DNA of 64,000 nucleotides from Tubiluchus corallicola (GCA_030141605.1 JAQGDQ010000931.1:2501-66500); one strand, 5' to 3'. Positions 44,015 to 56,559 are shown, counted from the first letter of the stretch. The notes: generated by a model from the letters alone, not told the origin. Numbers and translations are program-made.

Positions 44015-44914
44015 TGGACGAATAAATGACAGAATGGATAACTAAATAACCACATATATTTGAGTGGATGAACAAACGGACAAATAAATAAACAAACAAA
44101 AGAACTAAGAAACGAATGAACAAATAAATGAAAGACGATACCTCAGACGATGTATTGTTTTTCGTTAACACCTGTGGAAAACTTTCAGATGTTTTTTGTC
44201 TTTTTAGATGGTGCTTCACGAGAATGGGCACACCTTTAGGCCTCATTTATTCTTATAAAACTTGATGATATCACAAATGCATACATCAAAAAAATATGAT
44301 CCAAACTTAACTCTGCGAAAAATCACAACCCCAAAAATCACAAAATCGCAATTCTGTGCAATAAGCATGACACAGTATCTATGTTATCTGCTGTCATAAT
44401 ATATGGTATATGCTGATTGATGCCATATCTGTAATAGATGTCATCAAAGGTGAATGTGAAGCAAACTCACTGACGATATTTCACTGTATGACTGTGATGT
44501 AAAACGCTGATGTTTCCTTATGGTACTTTGACCAAGTCGAAGTATAGAAAAAGTACTGTGTCATGATTGTAACGAAAACAGTCATTGTTTAGAAAAGCTA
44601 TCAACTAATGTAACACATTTTAAATCGCAAAAAAATACAAAAAAGGTTGTCACATTTTGATTAGACAAACTGTTAAGAAAGCTGGTTAGTGTGTATTTTG
44701 CAGCTATAAGCACCCATGAAACATAAATGTCAAAATGAAAATGTGTATGCATTAGTAAATTGAATCTATATCAGTAGAAGTATTAGTGATGACTGGCATA
44801 TCTCTATAATGTCGGTAGAGTATTGTCTACATTGATTCATATGAAACTCAGTTTGACAGTGATTGGATATCATTATGTTTTAGAACATATGTTTTGTATC
44901 TGTAGGTCTATTGA

Positions 44915-46042
44915 TTATTTTGTCATTGAATCATTATAAAACTTATAGATAATTATAATTATAAGGATTATTGTTGTTGTGTCATATACTAGAGTTCTGC
45001 TAGTTGCAGCGTTGATCACAGAGGCATGGAAAGTTTCATTTCGAAATTTATGCTTTGAATAAAAGTGCTGAAAATAAATCCATTCTGCATAATAAGAAAG
45101 TCTCACAGCTATAATCACCGACGTGTTGTCAAAGGCTTCCCTTGGGTCATCGATTTCATCATATTTAGTGGTGCTATGGTGAATTCCAATTACTTCACCT
45201 GTTTCTTTTAATTTCCACGCACCTCCTGAGTCACCAAAACCACCTAAGCGTCCTGGATAATGTGCACAAATAAAAATCGTTAGGTTTTCCTTCTGGCAAT
45301 CACCTGTATTAGTAACTACGAATGTTGCCTCCTGCATATGTCGCAGCAGCTTTTCTGGTCTGTCACTCAGTGGGTCAGATCCCCAACCTGTAAGAATGAT
45401 CTCCTTATTAAGGTAAGTGTCACTACACACGGGTATCTTAGTAGGAGGCTGAACATCGTCCTCATATTCAACAGGCTGGTTCAGTCTCACAAAAGCAATA
45501 TCATGGTCAGTTGTCTTAGGATTATAATTTTCATGCACCGTGTACGAGGAAATGTAGCAGGTTTGACTGGGTTCATATAACATGGTGTTCCCAAGATATA
45601 CTGACAAATGTGATCCTGTAGATGTGACATCTTCAAAACAGTGAGCCAGTGTTAAAACATGTCTGTCATCAATAAGGACTCCTGCACAAAATATATCAGG
45701 AGTAAAAATAGCAACCATGTACGGATATTCCCACTCTTCAGCATCTTGCCCACCATGAATTCTTGGTTCAGCAAGCAGCTTTTGTTCACAGTTCGTTCCT
45801 GTATATCCACTGATACAAGTGCAAGTGTACTTATTGACTTCATTGGTACATGTTGCTCCATTCTGACAAGGTTTTGAAGAGCACTCATCAATAACTTTTC
45901 CATTTGAACCTGGAGTAGGTGTAAAAGACTGAGCAGTTGCTGACAGATGTGTGCCGAAGCAGAACCATGTGATAAATGAGAATAAAGATGCAGTAGCAAG
46001 CCACAATTCTGCTTGCATTAGAAGAAATATAGAAGAAAACAT
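44915..46042 (-). CDS. Intronless EGF-domain trypsin-like serine protease (S1 family)
   Basis: A 375-residue secreted or membrane-tethered protein. Residues 1-38 form a signal peptide or anchor (Met9 is an alternative start). Residues 52-86 are an EGF-like domain with six Cys (DECSSKPCQNGATC ... CTCISGYTGTNC). The S1 protease domain follows, with activation site R94|IHGG. Catalytic residues are all visible: His134 (TLAHC), Asp181 (DIAFVRL), Ser272 (GDSGG). Oddities are TLAHC for the usual TAAHC, Leu266 where trypsins have the S1-pocket Asp, and Gly268 in place of the Cys that normally forms the disulfide next to the active site. The C-terminus ends in a hydrophobic stretch (TTTIILIIIIIYKFY) that could be a membrane tail. 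The single exon inside MROH1 intron 5, on the same strand, suggests a retrocopy or a naturally intronless gene. Probably an active protease of non-tryptic specificity. Confidence 0.85.
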   Translation of the reverse strand: MFSSIFLLMQAELWLATASLFSFITWFCFGTHLSATAQSFTPTPGSNGKVIDECSSKPCQNGATCTNEVNKYTCTCISGYTGTNCEQKLLAEPRIHGGQDAEEWEYPYMVAIFTPDIFCAGVLIDDRHVLTLAHCFEDVTSTGSHLSVYLGNTMLYEPSQTCYISSYTVHENYNPKTTDHDIAFVRLNQPVEYEDDVQPPTKIPVCSDTYLNKEIILTGWGSDPLSDRPEKLLRHMQEATFVVTNTGDCQKENLTIFICAHYPGRLGGFGDSGGAWKLKETGEVIGIHHSTTKYDEIDDPREAFDNTSVIIAVRLSYYAEWIYFQHFYSKHKFRNETFHASVINAATSRTLVYDTTTIILIIIIIYKFYNDSMTK

Positions 46043-46969
46043 TAGAATGAAAGCTTACAGATCCAGAAATGAGTGAAAAAGGTTGTTAAATCTTGGTATC
46101 AAAAGCATTATGCCATAAAATTGCGATTACCTTTTCAAAAGAAATTCATTACATGGAGGATTACATTTGGTGAATTTATAGCCTGAATATTGCATGTTAC
46201 CAATGATCTGTCTTTTTATTAAGAATTTTTAGAATGTTGTTATGAAAAACAAAAAAAAAGATGTTGAGACTTACACCATTGTAACAATAACATTGTTCAT
46301 TGTTGTTTAGAACTTTCGATGTTATTGTAAACCAGTGCAGGACAAAGTTTCAATGCTGCTGCAATAATCAGATATGCAGAAAAACGTGCAGAAGTTTAGA
46401 CTACAATACTACTAGAAGCAAGTACTCTGCAAAGTTAATATTGCGTGGCAAAATACTGCAATACATTAGCATCTGGCTGTGAAATGTTCAGGTTTATAGC
46501 TTTTGCAGTTATGACTGAAAACCAATTGCAGATTAAAAATTTAAATCTCGGAACAAGGTTGCCTAAATATATATTAAAAAACAGGCACGCTGAGATGCTT
46601 GTTGCATGCCAGCAAAACAATAAAGAAACCAAATCAACCAGGTTACATCATGGTTTTACAAAATTATTCTATTTTACATACTCTAATAATATAAAAAGTC
46701 ATAAAACCGCATTACAGAAGTACACACAGGTCAGCAAATAACAGTGAAATGTACATTCGTTTGAAGTCAGCAAAAGTAACTATCGAACTAAGTAAGTGCA
46801 TGAGTGAATTGGCAAACAATTATATAAGTGAGTAAGTAAGTAGTTTACAAAACCTAATTAGTTATTTTATGAAAAGTAAGCCTTCATTCCTGTGACTTTA
46901 GCAATTTTATTACGATGACTTCTGACCATTTCACAAATTTGGTGAATCCATCTAGCCGTGAACTTTAAT

Positions 46970-47890
46970 TTCCTATAATTATTACATAATTGTTTGCGAC
47001 ATTGCCTTCAGATGCCCTTTCGGTGACCCCAGATGGCCCAAAATTTATGACCTTGGTCATTCAGTTTGACATGCATTTTATGCAAATGTTAGTACACACC
47101 AAAAATCTAAGATGAATGACAAAATGTTTTGGCAAAATAAAGAAAATTAAGTCACTTGTCAACAACGTTCCATGTTTTAATGAATTATGACAAACCGCCT
47201 CAGCATAAGCTTTATTTGAAAATCTTACACCAGTTTGCAATATCTTACATATGTTTGCCTCATTTCCATGCCCTTTAAGTGACTCAGCTGGGCCAAGATG
47301 TGGCAGTGTTAAACCTATCTCGCCCTAAACTTTAATTTGATATATTACACAATATGTTTGAGAAATTCCTTATAGATGACCTTTAGGAGACACCAGGTGA
47401 GCCAACATTTATTAATGTCAACCCGCCTCACCCCAAGCTTTAATCTGGTATATTACTTGATACGATTGACACATTCCTTGTTGATGACCTTTGGGCCACC
47501 CTGGGTGGGGCAAAATTTGGCAGTGTCAAAAACTCTAGCATTACAATACTTTCTGTATGTTGCATCTGTTTGGCCTTAAAGTTGTCAAAGAATATGCACT
47601 GTATCTGTTTTGGCAGAAACGGTCCCTGTAGATGATGTTTAGGTGACCCCAGGTGAGCCAACATTTGTTAGTGTCAAATCTGCCTTACCCCAAGCTTTAA
47701 TTTGATATATTACTCGATAAAATTGAGACATTCCCCTGTTGATGATCTTTGGGTGGCCCCAGGTGGGCCTAAATTTTGCAGTGTCAAAATTCTAGCATTA
47801 CAATGTTTTCTGTATGTTGCATCTGTTTGGCTTTAAAACTGTCAAAGACTATGTACTTTTTCTTTGTTTTGGTATAAATGGTCATTTTTA
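46970..47890. repeat. Tandem repeat of about 257 bp, two clear copies plus diverged ones
   Basis: GACACCAGGTGAGCCAACAT at about 47388 and GACCCCAGGTGAGCCAACAT at 47645 start the clear copies. Each continues through GATGACCTTTGGG-type, TCTAGCATTACAAT and TGTTGCATCTGTTTGG words. More diverged copies lie upstream (GGTGACCCCAGATGGCCCAA at 47022). No coding meaning. Confidence 0.75.
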
Positions 47891-47899
47891 CACCCTAGC

Positions 47900-48575
47900 A
47901 GAAGCCAAATTAACAGAAAGTGAATAAGAAAGCTGAGATGATTGATAGCCCAGATCAATATTCCAGAAGAGATACATTAGAACTAAGCGGAATCCCAGTG
48001 GCACGCTGTGAAAACACTAATTTGATTGTGTGCAATGTTGCTGCATATATGGGAGTTACGCTCCATGATGAAGATATTAGTACGTCTCAGAATACAACCA
48101 CCACGGAAGACAATAATTCCTAAACTACTGGTTAAGTTCTCACGTAGAGACATCCACGATGAATTTTATAGCAAAAGAAGAAAAGTTGGGAGTACTAAGG
48201 ACTTTACATGTGCCTCATATGGTGATAACAAAGTTTATATAAATGAATAGGCATTACCAGCTAACCAATGCACACTTTATCAGAAATGTTTGGAATTTCG
48301 TAGGGCCAACCATTATAAATTTCTATGGACTAGCTATGGCAAAATGGAAAATAGTCAAGCTGTTGTTATCAACTCGCAAAGAGATCTGGATGCTTTAAAA
48401 TAAACAACACCTGTGATATTTACTGTGTAAGCTGATCATGATTAATTATGATAACAGATCATTTTCCTTGCTCATTTTGTCACAAAAACTGCAAAGGAAA
48501 CCAATGTTCTCTTAGGTGTGACGTATGTCACAAACAGTGTCACTTAAAGTGCATCTCCTCCTAGGGCTTTCGTTT
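47900..48575 (+). pseudogene. LINE ORF1-like remnant with PHD-type zinc finger
   Basis: Degenerate frames read DSPDQYSRRDTLELSGIPVA and NVAAYMGVTLHDEDIS, then (other frame) LLVKFSRRDIHDEFYSKRRK and YINE, then YHKFLWTSYGK-like sequence. This is the RNA-binding ORF1 pattern of CR1/L2-like LINEs (QYSRRDTLELSGIP, VKFxRRDxRDEFYxxRK, YINE). At the end CSFCHKNCKGNQCSLRCDVC followed by HKQCHLKC forms a PHD-like zinc finger often carried by such elements. Stops and frameshifts show it is inactive. Confidence 0.75.
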
Positions 48576-50266
48576 TTTTCCAAATTTTTTTTCACAAGTA
48601 TTTGGGCACTGTGGCGTAGATGTGCACCTCGAGTTTTCAAAAAACTGGCAAGCTTTAAATGCCCGAGTGTGGAGCCAAAATGCAAAATTTGGGGACCCCA
48701 ATTTGTGACTTACATGCTAACAGCTAGGGACACAAAACTCACAGGGCACACTCTTTAGGCAAGGTTTATCTATGTATGCATGTGACCCGAGTTGCCGGGT
48801 CAAATGTCACAGAGCAGGCAGGTTTCCATTTATTTTTCTTTAGGGTCCACTTGCTCCTATAGTTTTTGAGCTAGGGTCACAATATTTGGTATGTGGGTAG
48901 GTGGGGTGAAGTTGTTGGATAAGGCAGAATATGGGTCAACTGGAGAGCGAAAATTTTCCTTGCCCACTTGACATTAGTTTGTCTGATGTCTGACCTTACC
49001 ATACAAAGTCATTTAATTTTAACTTGCAAAATGATTATCACCAGATTCGCCAAGTAATATGGCTGATACATTAATGTTAAGTAAATTTACAAACTTACAC
49101 AAGTTTTTTACAAACAGTAATTATTAAGCTAACGGACAATGTTTACAGTATCCAATATATTTATTAAAATGACTGTTCAGTGAGGAAATGATAATTATTT
49201 TGCAAGATTTTGCGTCATTATTTTGAGTAATGGGCATTTACAGTCAAAATGTCACAATACTAACAAATCTACTACTGTAACAAATAAACAAGACTTTCAG
49301 CTGAAAGACTTTACGCTCTACTGCAGTGAACTTTGACAAACTAACCTCGTCCTGGCTATGAACAGAAATTTACTATAAATAGCCTACAGTGAGCAGCCAA
49401 GCTCACTTTATGAGACTAGTGTGGCAAAGATACGTGGTGGTAAAGATTTGTTAAAATTTTTGATTGTTAAGACAATTCCATGTGATTTTTGTTTGTTTAT
49501 TTTTTGTGGCTGGAAGCAATTTGGTTTTGAAAACACAAATCAAGTGCAAACATTTTAAAAGATACATTTTGGTGCAGGTAGTAAAAGATACTAAAAGGCC
49601 TTAACATCACATTTTATACTAACAGTAAGGCTAAGGAGCAAACAAGCACAGGACTATATGACAGTAAAACTAAACGAATTCACAGGAAATATTTATACTA
49701 CCCACTTGAACTCAAGACTTTTTATCATGGGAAAAATGCACACTGTAGTTTATAACAAATGCTAAAAGTGACAAATTAATGCATGCGTCAAGCAATGGTC
49801 CATTTTCTGTTCCTGGAAGTTAAGCAGCTTTTGTTAAGGTCCTAAAAACATAGATGCAAGTAGATTTTTTACAAGCAAGCTACTTAATCACCCTGCATTA
49901 TGAGTTTAGCCAAGGTGATTCTAGAGCAAAAACAGTTTAAAAATAACTGGAAACAGAACGGTATATTGTATCCTATTCTTTAGTGTTTTCTGCAATAGCT
50001 GATAGGCGATTGTCTCCATCTGATTCTATCTGTAAGTGCACGTGATACTGTGTTATAAGTTATGTAACTAGTGTGCAGTGATGTTTTAGTTCAACAGACA
50101 AAAAATAAAAACTTTCGTAAGGCCTTTGATGGAGCTTAAAAAGAGTAAAAATCTAATAGTCTGAGTAGCAGCCAACAGATCATAGGCAAGAATTACATCA
50201 CAGTAATAAACATGATATATAGAACAACAAGTATTTTAATGAGTATCATATTTTATGCTTTTGTAG
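48576..50266. other. Upstream region of the Ebony-like gene, no gene recognised
   Basis: AT-rich. The last bases before 50267 (TTTTATGCTTTTGTAG) look like a splice acceptor, so a 5' UTR exon of the Ebony-like gene probably lies somewhere here. Confidence 0.4.
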
Positions 50267-50288
50267 ATCAAGTTCTCATGAAGACAAC

Positions 50289-52790
50289 ATGGCTGAAACA
50301 GCTTCTGTTGTTGAAGAAAGCATACTGGCAGGCAAAAATGAAAAAAATACAAGCCCTTACACGCTGCACCAGGTATTTGAAAGCAATTTGTGCAACTGTA
50401 GAGAAAAGGAAGGCTTACTTTTTGACGGAAAAAGGATAACCTTTTCAGAGATTAACAAACGTGCTAATCGACTCGCCAGACATCTACAAACAGTTTTATC
50501 GCCGGATGAAAAATATGATGAGAACACTGTCGCCAGTGACTATTCAAGTGAATGGGAAGAATGGCCAAAGTCCATTATTGCTGTAGATATGAATCCGAGC
50601 GATCACTTAATTATTACATTACTGGCCATTTTGAAAACAGGAGCAGCATATTTACCTGTTAATTCTTGTGATTCGCGAACAACATTCTTACTAAAATATT
50701 CTAAACCTGTATGTATAATCATAGATCACGAAAACAAAGTCCCAGAAAATGATGCGATTTGCAAGTCAAATATTCCTTGTCTAGCTTACCATACTCTCTT
50801 AAAGCAACCCTATCCGGAGGAAAATTTAGAAAATGTCTCAAACGGAGAGAACATAGCATGTGTATTATATACATCAGGAAGTACAGGTGAGCCAAAAGGA
50901 GTGTGCTTATCACATCGGTCAGTTTTAAACAGACTCACCTGGCAATGGCAAACTTTTCCTTATAAAAACCACGAGGTTGCAGCTTTCAAAGCACCAATCA
51001 CGTTTGTCGATCACATTTCAGAAATATTTGCTCCACTTCTTGTGGGAGTTCCACTGGTAGTTGTACCTAAAGGAACAGTTCGCAACCCTGCCAACCTGAT
51101 CAACTTATTAGAAGTCAGGCAGGTAACAAGACTCTTAGTCGTACCCACACTATTACGGAATATACTCATGTTTCTCAAACTAACAGCAAATTCAAAGCGG
51201 CTAAGAACAATTGATCTGTGGGTGTGCAGTGGGGAAGTGTTAACCACAAAATTAGCAAAAGATTTTTTTGAATATTTTCCTGAAGGGCAAGTGCTGTGCA
51301 ACTTCTATGGTAGCACAGAAACAATGGGGGATGTGACATATTCTACTTTCTCTTCAAAATCAGATGTAGATTCTAAAAGTGAACAAGGTCTGCTGTCCAT
51401 CGGGAAACCAATCAGTAATACTATTACTTACATACTAGATGAGAACAAAAAACTTGCACCAATTGGTGAACAAGGTGAAATAGTTGTAAGTGGTCAAAAT
51501 TTAGCAACAATGTATCTCAGTAAAAAATACCCAAATAGTGAATATGATGACAAAGAAAAGTTTGTCCTTAATTCTTTTAATAAAGAGCCTATGTTTGCAA
51601 GACTCTTTTTTACTGGTGATTTCGGATTCATCCATAATGGAGACCTAATTTTTTGTGGTCGGCGAGATTCTATTGTTAAACTTAGCGGTCATAGATTTTC
51701 AATGCAAGAAATTCAAAACACCCTAGAAACTGTTGATGGTGTAAGAGAAAGCACAGTAATATGTCTGAACGATGGAGCTTCCAAGCAGAAACTAGTTGCA
51801 TATTACATTCCCAACCCTATAACAAACACGACAGAAGACTTTGTGCACAAAGAGTTAGCAAGAAGTCTTCCCAAGATAATGATACCTGTCATCATTAAAA
51901 CAGACAAGTTTCGTTTGTTACAAAATGGAAAACTTGATACAAAAAAACTGGAAGAAATATATATTAACAAGAAAAGTGCACAATCCTCAAGTGATGTTCA
52001 AAATGATACTTCAGACACTGGTGCAAAGGAAGAAGATGAATTGCTTAACATAATTTGTGAAACTGTGAATATCAGTAGACTAAAAAGTTATATCAGTGCA
52101 AACTTCTTCGACATCGGAGGTGACTCATCAACTGCACTGGAAGTTTTGATCAAACTTCATGAGTTTGGTTATACTGTGCCCATCGATCGATTCCTTAAAG
52201 CAGTGTCGTTAAGAGAAATAGCTCAGGTGATGCATGCAATCAAGCAAGGCACTAGAATGTCTCTGAACAAAATGCTTGATTCAACATACCGATCTAAATG
52301 TCAATACGTACCACTGTGTGAAATCGAAAACAGGGCAGACTTGCTCAATGTCATAAGTGACTCGTTATCAAAAAAAGAAGCCATGAATAGCCTTGCCGGT
52401 GTGCCTTCGAGGGACTTATTTGACTTTGTCAACAGCGTGTGGGACGTAGCAGTAAAAGAAAGTATGTCATTTGCTATTAAGAATCCCGAAGGTCGGATTG
52501 TTGGCGGTTCTATTAACTTTGACTTTGATCAGCCTCCTGCAACTATGGTTGTCCCAGCAAGTATGGCAGCTAGTACTATAAGCGTGTTGTCAACAATGGA
52601 AAATAGAATTCGACCACAACTGAAAGGAACAGGCTATATTCTTTCCAACTTTTTAATAGCAACAGACATTTCACTGCCATACGAGGAGAATGTGCAACTG
52701 GCTATCATGTTGGAATCAGAAAATGTGAGACAAGCAGAAAAACTTGGTTTTGACATAGCACTTACCATCAACTCTCACAGAATTACAAAG
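50289..52790 (+). CDS. Ebony-like NRPS (beta-alanyl amine synthase), exon 1
   Basis: Family role: Ebony activates beta-alanine and couples it to dopamine, histamine or related amines (cuticle tanning, transmitter inactivation), acting in the cytosol. Residues 1-834 are in this exon. The adenylation domain (about 25-555) has P-loop LYTSGSTGEPKG (193-204), FYGSTETMG (339-347), FTGDFGF (441-447), GRRDSIVKLSGHR (457-469) and catalytic Lys548 in QNGKLD. The carrier domain (about 580-650) has FDIGGDSS with phosphopantetheine Ser613. A GNAT-like amine-selecting region (about 655 onward) replaces the condensation domain. The pocket reads F-V-D-H-I (239-243), Val-Asp instead of the Asp first position of alpha-amino-acid domains, a feature of beta-alanine pockets. 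ATG 50289 follows an acceptor at 50265-50266 and aligns with the family start. Donor AAG|GTATGC is phase 0. Nested antisense in MROH1 intron 5. The total of 882 residues is close to the length of insect Ebony. Confidence 0.92.
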
Positions 52791-53296
52791 GTATGCACAA
52801 TTTTAAAATGTATAATACCACTCAACGGTATAGTAAACGTAATACTCTTAATTTGCTTTAATTCCTCAGACATTTTAGCATCGAGCTATCATAACCACTT
52901 ACACCCGAAATTAAAAAAATTCAGTGTAACAGGTGCACCATCCTGTTTTCATGTGCAAGCAAAATAATTATAACCAAAAGTTCCTCTCCGAAATCGTTTT
53001 TTACAAAACCAATGAATACAAAAGTAGTTTTTTAATTCCAAAGTAAGTTTCATTTACGATGACATTTCATTTATGGGACAGAAAATTTGAAATACGAGTG
53101 TAAGAATCTGCACAATAGAGCAAGCATTACCTCGGCAAATTTCAGAACTTGAATACATTAATGCATATCCACAGCTCACCATTCTGACATACTTTAAAAT
53201 AAATCTCTCTTTAAACAAAAAAGTAAATATTTTTGCAAAAAAGAAAATCTGAAGAAAAAATGTCAGCAAGTCTAATTATTCATTTTTTTTCTACAG

Positions 53297-53443
53297 CTGA
53301 TATGCCGTGATCTGCTAAACTACACTATACCTTTTGTTTACTACTACAAGGATCATGAACACAGTGATGGGACAAAGCCGTACAGTCATACACCTGATGA
53401 TACAAATGCTTGGATGATGGTCAAATATCTTCATAAAGATTAA
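53297..53443 (+). CDS. Ebony-like NRPS, exon 2 (C-terminus)
   Basis: Acceptor TTTTTTTTCTACAG, frame LICRDLLNYTIPFVYYYKDH then EHSDGTKPYSHTPDDTNAWM and MVKYLHKD, stop TAA 53441-53443. It joins in phase 0 to exon 1 (TINSHRITK) and completes the GNAT-like amine-selecting domain. Without this splice, exon 1 would run into intron sequence and encode an unrelated tail to 52967. Confidence 0.9.
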   Translation: MICRDLLNYTIPFVYYYKDHEHSDGTKPYSHTPDDTNAWMMVKYLHKD

Positions 53444-53793
53444 ATGAAGCCCTGCTTGGCTTGCACTTCTTGGCTGGCTTTTTTAAGCAGCAACGTTTTC
53501 TTTTGTAATTTTTGTGATACTGCTTAGCAGTTTGTCTAAAATTTTGGGTAGTTCTCATCTGTGAATTTTGATGGTGTGTGTCTTTGTAAGCCTAATAATT
53601 GATATGTCACTGTGTTCCAGATGAAATATATGAAAACGCCTTAATTTTGGCCCAATCTTCAACATTTATTCACCCGTTGTGAAAATTTTTGTAAAAATTG
53701 TCTTATCGATTGGAAATTAAAATAATACTAGTAAACGTTTTTGAACCTGTGATAAGATCCTACTTCTGTGACAGGCTTTGTTTCATGTTTACA

Positions 53794-53799
53794 AATAAA
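53794..53799 (+). terminator. Poly(A) signal of the Ebony-like gene
   Basis: AATAAA about 350 nt after the stop codon, in an AT-rich context. Position fits a short 3' UTR; experimentally untested. Confidence 0.5.
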
Positions 53800-55203
53800 A
53801 AATATTTTTAATATAATTAACATTATGTACATAGTGTGCTTTGCATTAATAATTTAAATGAAATCAGAAGATGTCACTTTTTAACTGGGTCAGTCAAATG
53901 AAAGTGAAGTTGACAGCACAAATTCCACGATCATAGCCCCACCCACTTACAATATTGATAACTATGACACGACACGATTCACCCACCCATTCACTCAAAC
54001 GACGCGGTTCAGAGCTTTTCATATTTTTTTTCACACAGCATGGCTTCATAAATCCAATGTTGTAGGTTTGTTCCAATAATTAGTCGTATCAATAGGTAAT
54101 CTTAAAGTTAAAATTATATAAATTATTTACATATGTTTGCTCAATGCAGCATTTAGCTCAGCAGCTTTAGTAATTATAGGTGCTTAAGATACTGGACAAA
54201 CTGATTTCACCTACACATGCCGGCTGGTACAAATGCATTAACTATCCTGTGAAAGAGAGATTCATGATAAAACATTTATTTGCTGTCAGTCATACAGTAG
54301 AAGAGTGTTCCTCATTTCACAGTGGCGTCTCCCTGCACAGAGCCTACATACTTCACTATGATACGTAAAGATACAGTAAACATAGCAGTATCCTTTTTTT
54401 ACTATGAAGTCAAACAATTGTCAGAGTTAGAGAGTTGCATAGGGGCTACTAACTAAGAAGCATTATCTGATCGGGCAACACTTAGACAGGAAAAGTAATA
54501 ATAGCAGTACTGTGAGACAATAGTAACACAAAATATTTTTTGTAAATTGTTCCAACATTATTGCAAGTACACACCACCAGAAACGTGTAATCTGTAGTCT
54601 GTATATGCCATGAAATCAAGCATTCAATTTAAACGACTTAAAAGACATTTTAACAAAACAGCACCATGCAGCTTAGGTTAATAAAATCTCAATAAACAGT
54701 TATCATGAAATTTAGGCAACAAATAACTTGATAAATGGCTAGTTTTTCTTCAAGTGCCTGAAAAATCTAAAATAAATGTTGCTTTTCAAACAGTTCGGGG
54801 ATGGGATTGGGGTCGGGATGGGATGAGAAGTTTGGGATGAGATTGAATTTTTGGGAACGGGTTTGGGATTTGAAGAAAGTTTGTGATCGAGGTTCGGGGA
54901 TCAGGATCATAATGAATCTGATCTCGAAAACCCCTAGTTTTGATATGTTTAAAGCTATTTTCTAATAAAATGTGGGTCATTATAGAAAACAACAATGTAT
55001 TGGTCATAAAAGTTGCAAACTGGACTTCCTTGGTGTTAATCACATCTGGCCTTGACCTGCACACTGGAACGCAATAACTCATTTCTTTATTGACAATATT
55101 TGCATGACAAAAAATATTTGAAATACATAAACTCCTAAGTGAAGAGAAATAAAATGTTAAGAAATGTGGATGTAGACATTTTACTTGTAACTTCAGTACT
55201 TAC
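53800..55203. other. MROH1 intron 5, right part
   Basis: No exon was recognised. At 54797-54905 there is a purine-rich patch with repeated GGGATG and TTTGGGAT words (GGGATGGGATTGGGGTCGGG), possibly a decayed repeat or transposon end. Confidence 0.4.
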
Positions 55204-55302
55204 CTGAAGTAAAAACCCATCTCATATTATCCTGCTTAACCATTCCCATCATGGGTAGCATTGTTCCTAGTATGGCTGTCAGAAATGGTACAACACCATA
55301 CA
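55204..55302 (-). CDS. MROH1: MROH1, coding exon 5
   Basis: Acceptor TTTTCCAG, frame YGVVPFLTAILGTMLPMMGM then VKQDNMRWVFTS, donor CAG|GTAAGT. It enters with TG (G+TG = Val) and leaves G. Matches the MROH1 stretch NVxGVVPFLxAxLxTMLPMLGxxKQDxxR. Confidence 0.96.
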
Positions 55303-55782
55303 CTGGAAAAAATGTGAAAAAATTATGCAAAGTAATTTCTCTGGTGCAATAAAAGTAGAAAACTTAAAAGAGGCCAATAACCTAATTAAATTACTCAGTC
55401 GTGGATGAGTTGAATCCTTGCTGACGAGTTGGTACTTGCCAATAGCTGGATGCTATACATGCTGCAAACCAATGGACAGCTGCATGTAGACACATCTTTA
55501 GCACAAATGGGTAGGGTTAAATGGAGTATTCTAAGTACGGAAGAAGCACTAGAAGCAGTACTTTGCTGCACAATGTAAATGTAGCAAAAGCATTGCGATC
55601 AATTTACGTATAGGACTGATTTAGCTTTGGTAATCTTTGTCTCAGAAAATTACTTTTGACTCGAAGTAAACTTTTTAAAGTTATACGCTATGGGAATGAC
55701 TACACAAACAGTAGAACTTACTCATTAAATTAATACAATTCATTAATCAGATAATTAACTACTTAAGTAATGCATATTATAC

Positions 55783-55945
55783 CATTAGCTGTAGCCAAGT
55801 TTCCAAGCGTCTGTACAGTAAAGAAGTGAGGTAAGACACCTGGTTGAAATTTTGTCAACAACTCCTCCATAACTTCGTTACAGAATCTGCAACCGAGAGC
55901 AACCAGCACTCCACTTGCAACAGTCTGCCATTCTGGAATTACATC
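55783..55945 (-). CDS. MROH1: MROH1, coding exon 4
   Basis: Acceptor TTCTCAAG, frame DVIPEWQTVASGVLVALGCR then FCNEVMEELLTKFQPGVLPH and FFTVQTLGNLATAN, donor AATG|GTATAA leaving G. Matches the conserved VWDWQQAAS ... VMEELLxxFQPGxLPHxxxxxTL region of MROH1. Confidence 0.96.
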
Positions 55946-56559
55946 CTTGAGAAAACAGAAATTTATAAGATAAAATCAAGCATTTACTATTCATTCGACG
56001 ATGTAGCCAAAAGGTAATTTCTGTGAAGCTAAAGGTAATAAAGGCAGTAGGCAAGAGACAAAAAGGTAATACTGAGACACTCAAACAATAGTATCACAAA
56101 ACTAAAAAAGACAATGGCAAAAAGTAACAGCAAAAAAAAGCATAACCAAAAACAATAGATAAAACACTTACAACACATTTCTCTAAATGCACTGGTAAAT
56201 TAAGTAAAAAAAGGTTATATAAAAACTGCATATATCGAATTTGTTTAAGCAAAAAAGAAATTCAGTAGTAAGATATAGTTGTCCTGCCAATGTTACCTCA
56301 TCAATGGAAGTCTATATTTACAGGTAATACAGAGATGCATAATTTTAGAGCTACAGGTACATATACAACTTTTTTTAAAAATTAACCTTTATGACATTTT
56401 ATGCACTGCCCCAAATTTATCCTTTTTGTATTGTTTGCATAAGTTACAAAATCCTAGACATCAAATTATCCAATGACGCATTAAAATTTACCATATCAGC
56501 TGCAAATATTTATTCTTGTAGTTAACTGACAAATTAACAAGATTCTTCATAACACAAAC

